A stretch of DNA of 5,834 nt from Verrucomicrobia bacterium UBA1727. Its GTDB lineage: Bacteria; Verrucomicrobiota; Kiritimatiellia; RFP12; UBA1067. The translations under genes were made by a program, and so were the position numbers. The stretch is from contig DCIL01000008.1 of assembly GCA_002315875.1 (NCBI GenBank), positions 1 to 5,834 on the forward strand, given 5' to 3'. Shown piece after piece: positions 1 through 3,753 of the stretch (position 1 is its first letter; each line of letters opens with the position of its first letter). The notes beneath the pieces were generated by a model. It did no database searches, had not been told where the DNA came from, and worked only from the letters and a program-made list of their open reading frames with translations.

Positions 1-45
1 TTCCCAAAACGCGGGAAGAGCCTTATTTTCGACACAAATAAGAAA

Positions 46-74
46 TTGTTTAAACTCTATTGTTTTGAGATAAT
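46..74 (+). promoter_or_regulatory. Candidate sigma70-type promoter for the small AT-rich gene
   Basis: TTGTTT at 46-51 and GATAAT at 69-74 are separated by exactly 17 nt. The -10 matches the TATAAT consensus at five of six positions, while the -35 matches only the TTG half. Transcription would begin near 81 and give a leader of about 44 nt before the ATG at 125. The region is AT-rich, so chance -10 matches are common and this is a moderate to weak call. Bases 1-45 show no gene, only a weak 5-bp inverted repeat at 1-17. Confidence 0.35.
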
Positions 75-124
75 ATTGGGGTATGTTGGAAACTGAAAAA
101 CATTAATGAAAGGAAAATAAGGAA

Positions 125-543
125 ATGCCTATTAATAAAAGTGAAGTGGAAGAAATTTGCAAGAAAACCGGTTGGAAGCTTCATCAAAGCATAGTACATT
201 ATCCAAGCTTTGTCATAGCCAGGTCGGCTGAACCTAAAAAACCAAGGGCTTTTACGATCTTTTGCTTGAACCGAGGCGAGGAGGAAAGTATCGTGTAAGC
301 TATTGGGTTGACTTTGGAAGAATGCACGCGAGGAAATGTTTCAAAGGTAAATTGAAAGAGGTCGATGGGTCAAAACCCAATTTCAATCTGTCCGATCGGG
401 GAAGGAATGAGGACGGAAGCGGATACGTGTTCGTCTATGAACTTGGAGGCATAACCATAGACAACATTTATAAAAACATAGATAATGTTGCGAAAAAAGT
501 TTCTGCCATCAAGAACGAGTTTGATCGCGTGTTGGCGTGGTAA
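125..543 (+). pseudogene. Small gene of unknown function, apparently frameshifted
   Basis: I do not recognise this protein. An ATG at 125 follows a good ribosome binding site (GAAAGGA, 108-114, 10-nt spacer) and opens a 57-codon frame that stops at TAA 296-298. A second frame, -1 relative to the first, is open from 238 and runs to TAA 541-543. The first frame ends its sensible part with AFTIFCLNRG. The second resumes with GGKYRVSYWVDFGRMHARK, so a -1 shift near 277-285 would yield one coherent protein of about 139 residues. The joined product is soluble-looking, with alternating beta-type stretches in the middle and a charged, probably helical C-terminus (DNIYKNIDNVAKKVSAIKN). It has no signal peptide or membrane segment. 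No classical X XXY YYZ slippery heptamer is present, so a lost base in the G-rich stretch, real or a sequencing error, is likelier than programmed frameshifting. AT-rich codon use (AAA, ATA, TTT) sets it apart from the genes downstream and suggests recent acquisition. Alternatives are two separate small ORFs or an intact gene with an assembly error. Confidence 0.5.
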
Positions 544-565
544 GGTCCTGAGATTGAAAGTCCTG

Positions 566-606
566 AGCCGCCGAAGAGCTATAGCTCTGCGGCGGCTTTC
601 TATTTT
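566..606 (+). terminator. Intrinsic terminator after the small AT-rich gene
   Basis: Bases 566-597 form a 32-nt near-perfect palindrome: the 16-nt left arm pairs with the right arm with a single mismatch (A574 opposite G589), leaving little or no loop. The arms start and end with AGCCGCC/GGCGGCT, and the centre is AGAGCTATAGCTCT. A T-rich tail, TTTCTATTTT, follows at 597-606 on the + strand. It lies 22 nt after the stop at 541-543. It should separate the upstream gene from the NADAR gene. The opposite strand has no equivalent T tract, so it is probably unidirectional. Confidence 0.6.
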
Positions 607-613
607 CAGAGAA

Positions 614-622
614 TGCTCTAAT
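614..622 (+). promoter_or_regulatory. Candidate extended -10 promoter for the NADAR gene
   Basis: TGCTCTAAT has the TGn extension followed by a five-of-six match to TATAAT (617-622). No -35 is visible 17 nt upstream, where the terminator stem lies. Transcription from near 629 would give a leader of about 24 nt containing the ribosome binding site. The same TGn-TATAAT arrangement recurs at 1347-1355. Support is by pattern only. Confidence 0.3.
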
Positions 623-636
623 GAAAGAAATAGTTC

Positions 637-644
637 AGAAAGGA
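637..644 (+). promoter_or_regulatory. Ribosome binding site that fixes the NADAR start
   Basis: AGAAAGGA lies 8 nt before the ATG at 653. It decides this start over the in-frame ATG at 710, which would cut off the conserved N-terminus. It also decides against the long in-frame extension upstream, which would run through the terminator hairpin and into the previous gene. Confidence 0.6.
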
Positions 645-652
645 AATATGAT

Positions 653-1306
653 ATGGCGACAAGACCTTGTTATCGGCCGTTGGAAGTTGGAATTGGCGTG
701 AAGACGATGAATTCTCCGGAGTTTAAGTGGCATGGCGGCTTTGCGTTTTCTCAGAAACAGAAGAACGTCGTCGCTCTGCATGAGGTCCTTCAAGCGGCTG
801 ATCCTGCAGCTCGGATTTTGGAGATTTCGAGCAAGTCCCTTCAGCCGCTAGGGGTGAAACTCAGCGCCTTTAATCTGACGTTGAAGATAGACGGGACCGA
901 CTGTACTGTTGAATCTGTGTTCCAGGCGAGCAAGGTGTTTGAAGGTGGAGTCGGTCCGTTCCCGGAAAAATATGCGCTCGATTCGCGTGAGGTCCGACAT
1001 TTCGTTCAGGCCGAGTCAGACGGGAAGCGTCTTGTCGCGTTTGACTGGAGCGGGATTAAATGGCCTCTCGAGCCTCGCACGGGTTTCTTCTTCCGGCTTT
1101 ACATCGAAGCACTGCGGCAGAATCCCGATCTTGACGATCAGCTGATGGACTACAACGGCTTTACGGACATTGAGTTCAATCCGAAGCGCCAGATCAACTG
1201 CCAGGCCGCGGCGGCTGCGTTTTACGTTTCTCTTCGCCGTTCGGGAAGACTGGAGGAGCTGCTCGCTGATCGTGATGCCTTTTGCGAGGCGGTTGCGGTG
1301 AGCTGA
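653..1306 (+). CDS. DarT1-associated NADAR family antitoxin (guanine-ADP-ribose hydrolase type)
   Basis: This 217-residue protein has the layout I associate with the DarT1-associated NADAR antitoxin family. It opens with MATRPCYRP, has the FSQKQKN block at 32-38, LEISSKS at 56-62 and LGVKLSAFNL at 66-75. The NADAR-type motif ESVFQASK follows at 87-94, then WPLEPRTG at 137-144 and the C-terminal FTDIEFNPKRQINCQA at 170-185. Length fits a stand-alone, full-length member. In DarTG1 systems, DarT1 attaches ADP-ribose to guanine in DNA and the NADAR partner hydrolyses it off, protecting the host; the pair has a role in phage defence. The protein is cytosolic, with no signal peptide. The function here is inferred from family resemblance. 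No DarT-like frame is adjacent: upstream is a terminated unrelated gene, and downstream is an independently promoted operon. It may therefore be an orphan antidote, a decayed toxin-antitoxin remnant, or a non-toxin-linked de-ADP-ribosylase. GC content lies between the AT-rich left end and the operon to the right. Confidence 0.88.
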   Translation: MATRPCYRPLEVGIGVKTMNSPEFKWHGGFAFSQKQKNVVALHEVLQAADPAARILEISSKSLQPLGVKLSAFNLTLKIDGTDCTVESVFQASKVFEGGVGPFPEKYALDSREVRHFVQAESDGKRLVAFDWSGIKWPLEPRTGFFFRLYIEALRQNPDLDDQLMDYNGFTDIEFNPKRQINCQAAAAAFYVSLRRSGRLEELLADRDAFCEAVAVS

Positions 1307-1325
1307 GCAGTTGTCCTAAATGTCC

Positions 1326-1347
1326 GGACGATGGTGGGTCGTTTTTT
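1326..1347 (+). terminator. Weak candidate terminator of the NADAR gene
   Basis: ACGA (1328-1331) can pair with TCGT (1339-1342), extended by two G-T wobbles, around the 7-nt loop TGGTGGG. The stem runs straight into six Ts at 1342-1347. The stem is short, so termination would be inefficient. The T run also directly adjoins the next promoter. Read-through from the NADAR gene into the operon remains possible. Confidence 0.22.
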
Positions 1348-1355
1348 GGTATAAT
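1347..1355 (+). promoter_or_regulatory. Extended -10 promoter of the five-gene operon
   Basis: TGGTATAAT is an exact TGn extension plus a perfect TATAAT hexamer (1350-1355). No recognisable -35 lies 16-18 nt upstream, which is typical of extended -10 promoters. Initiation about 6-8 nt after the hexamer falls at 1361-1363, immediately before the ATG at 1364, so the transcript would be leaderless or nearly so. A perfect 8-bp palindrome, GTCCGGAC (1322-1329), sits where a -35 or an operator would lie. Confidence 0.55.
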
Positions 1356-1363
1356 ATGCGGAT

Positions 1364-2221
1364 ATGAAAACGATTCTGTCTTTAGTCGCAGTTTTTTCTG
1401 CGGTTGCCCTTAATGCCGCGCTGACGGTGGACGGAGTGGCCGCCCGGGTTGGTGCTGAGGCCATTCTTCGCAGTGATGTCGCCAATGAGCTGCATCGCAT
1501 GGGTGAGCGTGATGAGAGCCGATATCGCGAGATTCTCGACGAGATGATCGACCGCAAGCTCATCCTGCGTGCCGCGGCGAGTTCGAAGATGACGATGCAG
1601 GAGTGGCTCGTCGAGAACCGCGTGCGCGAGATCGTGCAGAAGGCGTTCGACGGCGACCGCAACAAGCTCATCGAGTCGCTCGGCCGCCAGCGCGTTTCGT
1701 ATCCCGAATGGTATCGGCGGCTCAAGGAGGACATGATCATCGGCGCGATGCGCTGGCAGATCGTGGATAAGAACGTCACCGCCTCGCCGTCGGCGATGTC
1801 CAGGGAGTTCATGAATCATCCCGAAAGGTACAACGAGTCGAACAAGGTTTCGTTCGCGATCATCATGCTCAATCCGTCCGAAAAGTCCCGCCGCGCCGGA
1901 ATCACCGGCTCGCTTGAGTCCCGCAGTTTCGAGTCGTTCGGTGCCAAGGTCTACAAGGACGTCGCGAAACCCTCCGACCTGGTTGCGGAGCCTCTCGCCC
2001 TGGAACTTGCCAAGCTCAAGAAGGGCGAGGTCAGTCCGTGGATCGAGGTCAACGACTGGAGCTTCCTCATCAAGAAGACGGACGAGACGTCCGGACGAGC
2101 CCTCACCTTCGTGGAGGCCTACGATGCGATCGAGGCCAATGTGAAGGAAGCCGAAGCGCGCCGCATCTACAAGGAGTGGATCCGCCGGATGCGTGCCGAA
2201 ACCTTCATCAAGATCTACTGA
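1364..2221 (+). CDS. SurA-like periplasmic chaperone with a degenerate parvulin (PPIase) domain
   Basis: This 285-residue exported protein starts with a Sec signal peptide (1-18 or 19; cleavage likely after LNA or NAA, with no lipobox cysteine). That supports the ATG at 1364 although no Shine-Dalgarno is visible. Residues 20-140 follow the SurA N-terminal chaperone pattern: VDGVAARVG...LRSDV (22-39), then ILDEMIDRKLIL (57-68) and SYPEWYRRLKEDMIIG (112-127). These correspond to the helices in SurA that bind unfolded outer membrane proteins. Residues 162-239 occupy the place of a parvulin domain, ending in LKKGEVSPWI (218-227) as in the family. However, the usual SHIL histidine site reads VSFAIIML (162-169), the GG-x-LG loop is absent, and the second histidine region reads WSFLIKK (232-238). 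Prolyl isomerase activity is therefore doubtful, while a chaperone role is plausible. There is only one such domain, where E. coli SurA has two. It leads the operon, and the next gene starts 1 nt after its stop. A divergent PrsA/PpiC-type protein is the alternative. Confidence 0.8.
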   Translation: MKTILSLVAVFSAVALNAALTVDGVAARVGAEAILRSDVANELHRMGERDESRYREILDEMIDRKLILRAAASSKMTMQEWLVENRVREIVQKAFDGDRNKLIESLGRQRVSYPEWYRRLKEDMIIGAMRWQIVDKNVTASPSAMSREFMNHPERYNESNKVSFAIIMLNPSEKSRRAGITGSLESRSFESFGAKVYKDVAKPSDLVAEPLALELAKLKKGEVSPWIEVNDWSFLIKKTDETSGRALTFVEAYDAIEANVKEAEARRIYKEWIRRMRAETFIKIY

Positions 2222-2222
2222 T

Positions 2223-2621
2223 ATGAGAGTCTCTGCGATTTTGCTTGCGGCCGCGCTCATGGGCGGATGCTTTTCCGTCGAGACCGCCAAGGTTCCGATG
2301 CCGGCGAGTGGTGCGGATGAAATTCACGTCACTTCGGTCAATTACGGCTGGGACCTTTTTGCGTGCCTGCCGATCGTCTGCGGGAATGACAACTTCGACT
2401 CGTGGTGTCCGTTCACCTTCTTCAAGGACGAGGTGAAGAGCGAACTGGCGATGGCCAAGGTTCGGAAGGTCGCGGCGGAGAAGGATATGGAAATTAGGAA
2501 CGTGCAGATGTGGACCGATCGTGACATCTTCTTCGACTGCTATTATGTCGTGGTGCCGTGGGTCATTCAATATCATGAGACCAATGTGTCCGCAGTGCTG
2601 GTGAAGAGGGGGACGAAATGA
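2223..2621 (+). CDS. Small lipoprotein of unknown function, first of a tandem pair
   Basis: I recognise no named family in this 132-residue protein. The N-terminus is a lipoprotein signal peptide: positive Arg2, hydrophobic ILLAAALM and lipobox LMGGC with the lipidated Cys at 16. The +2 residue is Phe, not Asp, so outer-membrane sorting would be expected by the E. coli rule. The mature part contains W43, LPI at 49-51, G54, a PFTFFKDEVK block (63-72), a helix-like stretch at 73-90 and a hydrophobic strand YYVVVPWVI (107-115) near the C-terminus. It has four further cysteines (48, 53, 62, 106), which could form disulfides in the periplasm. The start is fixed by the signal peptide: the ATG at 2223 lies 1 nt after the previous stop. 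No clear ribosome binding site precedes it, so translational coupling is likely. The end overlaps the next gene by 4 nt. Several landmarks align with the following lipoprotein, suggesting duplication. Confidence 0.75.
   Translation: MRVSAILLAAALMGGCFSVETAKVPMPASGADEIHVTSVNYGWDLFACLPIVCGNDNFDSWCPFTFFKDEVKSELAMAKVRKVAAEKDMEIRNVQMWTDRDIFFDCYYVVVPWVIQYHETNVSAVLVKRGTK
2605..2612 (+). promoter_or_regulatory. Ribosome binding site of the second lipoprotein gene
   Basis: AGAGGGGG lies inside the end of the preceding gene, 5 nt before the ATG at 2618. It is the clearest Shine-Dalgarno at any internal junction of the operon, so this gene may be translated independently of its upstream neighbour. Confidence 0.45.
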
Positions 2622-2983
2622 GCTTCCGTTCGATTATCGTGGCGCTGGTCCTGACGATGGGGGCGGCGGGTTGTGCGACCGTTGAATTCGTGCCGACGGA
2701 CGATGCGCGCAAGCTCGGCACGGTGTCCGCCAGCGATACGACCTGGCGTATTCTAATGCTGCCGATTGCGAGCGGCGATACGGATGATCCGAATTCCTTC
2801 GGCTGCCGGTGGTTCCGCAGCACTGTCAAGCTCGAGAACCAGATGAAGATGGTCGAGGCGGAGGCGAAGCGCCGCGGAGCGCGGGCCGTCACTGAGGTTT
2901 CGACGGTGACGACCGATGAGGACCTTTTGCTTTTCGTTCTTTTGAGAGAGAAAATCCATACTTCAGCTACTTTATTGAAATGA
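2618..2983 (+). CDS. Small lipoprotein of unknown function, second of a tandem pair
   Basis: This is a 121-residue protein of no named family that I recognise. A signal peptide with Arg4 and the hydrophobic segment IIVALVLTM leads to the lipobox AAGC, with the lipidated Cys at 19 and Ala at +2 (outer-membrane sorting expected). The mature region has W43, LPI at 48-50, G53, RWFRSTVK (64-71), a charged helix-like stretch with AKRRGARAV (83-91) and a hydrophobic strand DLLLFVLL (102-109), ending SATLLK. The order and spacing of W, LPI, G, aromatic-F-x3-VK and the terminal SAxLxK match the preceding lipoprotein, so the two are probably paralogues. The 'A...RGARAV' helix followed by a strand is also seen in RcsF/YbjQ-like small envelope proteins, but the likeness is too slight for assignment. 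It overlaps its neighbours by ATGA on both sides. Only the cysteine at 63 remains besides the lipidated one. Confidence 0.75.
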   Translation: MSFRSIIVALVLTMGAAGCATVEFVPTDDARKLGTVSASDTTWRILMLPIASGDTDDPNSFGCRWFRSTVKLENQMKMVEAEAKRRGARAVTEVSTVTTDEDLLLFVLLREKIHTSATLLK

Positions 2984-3753
2984 AAAAATGGAACGTGAGC
3001 GCGGTCCGTGCCGCGAAGGGAAAACAGAAACTCGGTTGCGTGACTGCGTATGACGCGGCGTTCGCGCGGCTGGCGGACGAGGCGGGCGCGCCGATCATCC
3101 TCGTCGGCGATTCGATGGGCATGAACTGCCTCGGCTACGAGACGACGCTTCCGGTCAAGCTCGAGGAGACGCTCTCGGCAGTTGCCGCGGTTTCGCGCGG
3201 TGCGAAGGACGCGCTCGTCGTCGGGGACATGCCGTTCGGCTCGTATCAGTGCGGGGACGACGCGGCGATGGCGAATGCGGTCGCGATCATCAAGGCCGGA
3301 GCCGATGCCGTCAAGCTCGAGGGCGGCGCTAAGGTCTGCGCGCTAATCAAGCGGATGACCGAGGCAGGTATTCCGGTCCTCGCGCATGTCGGCATGACCC
3401 CTCAGAGCGTGAATTCCTATGGCGGTTTCAAGAAGCAGGGCAAGACGCGCGAGGATGCCGAGAAGGTGCTTGCGGACGCCAAGGCGGTCGAGGCGGCCGG
3501 TGCGTTTGCAGTCACGCTCGAGTGCATTCCCGCTGAACTTGCCGCGGAAATCACTGCGGCCGTACGTATTCCCACCATCGGCATCGGTGCCGGTCCCGTC
3601 TGCGATGCGCAATGGCTGGTGATGCACGATCTTCTCGGACTCAATGAGAAGGTGCCGTCCTTCGTGAAGAAATACGCCGATCTTGCTTCGGTCGTGAGAA
3701 ATGCCTTTGCCGCGTATGTCGGTGAGGTTGCGGACGGGAAGTTTCCGGCATGA
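2980..3753 (+). CDS. panB: 3-methyl-2-oxobutanoate hydroxymethyltransferase (ketopantoate hydroxymethyltransferase)
   Basis: This cytosolic enzyme (EC 2.1.2.11) transfers a hydroxymethyl group from 5,10-methylene-tetrahydrofolate to 3-methyl-2-oxobutanoate, giving 2-dehydropantoate, the first committed step to pantothenate and CoA. The 257 residues match the usual length of about 260-280. Family motifs run in order: TAYD (22-25), VGDSMGMNCLGYETTLPV (42-59), GDMPFGSY (82-89), AGADAVKLEGG (106-116), HVGMTPQSVNSYGGFKKQG (136-154), LECIP (180-184) and TIGIGAG (199-205), ending in LVMHDLLGL (213-221). By comparison with E. coli PanB, the metal and substrate ligands D44, D83 and E114 and the catalytic E181 are all present, so it should be active. 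The loop reads CDAQWLVMHD where I recall CDGQVLVMHD as usual, a minor variation. The start overlaps the previous gene by ATGA with no clear Shine-Dalgarno, and the end overlaps the helicase gene the same way. No panC or panD lies in the window. Confidence 0.96.
   Translation: MKKWNVSAVRAAKGKQKLGCVTAYDAAFARLADEAGAPIILVGDSMGMNCLGYETTLPVKLEETLSAVAAVSRGAKDALVVGDMPFGSYQCGDDAAMANAVAIIKAGADAVKLEGGAKVCALIKRMTEAGIPVLAHVGMTPQSVNSYGGFKKQGKTREDAEKVLADAKAVEAAGAFAVTLECIPAELAAEITAAVRIPTIGIGAGPVCDAQWLVMHDLLGLNEKVPSFVKKYADLASVVRNAFAAYVGEVADGKFPA

Noticed and set aside
1..17. TTCCC/GGGAA inverted repeat with 7-nt loop at the window start, as a terminator of an upstream gene
   Set aside because: The stem is only 5 bp, the T-rich run that follows (23-30) is interrupted and 5 nt away, and the window edge hides the context.
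275..288. Programmed -1 ribosomal frameshift in the AT-rich gene
   Set aside because: There is no X XXY YYZ slippery heptamer in the overlap and no obvious stimulatory stem just downstream. A mutation or sequencing error is simpler.
485..652. In-frame upstream extension of the NADAR gene to an ATG at 485
   Set aside because: It would overlap the preceding gene and be translated through the terminator palindrome. The extra residues are basic and unstructured, and the family N-terminus MATRP begins exactly at 653 after a good ribosome binding site.
621..701. 26-codon frame beginning ATG at 621, overlapping the NADAR start in another frame (possible leader peptide)
   Set aside because: It has no ribosome binding site of its own at a sensible distance and no stop/restart overlap with the ATG at 653. 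Its ATG overlaps the candidate -10 element, so it would not be transcribed from that promoter.
1382..2290. Long open frame of about 302 codons on the - strand opposite the SurA-like gene
   Set aside because: It mirrors a GC-rich gene with clear signal peptide and domain pattern on the + strand. Its own translation has no recognisable motif and is rich in Arg, His, Asp and Leu, as expected of an antisense shadow.
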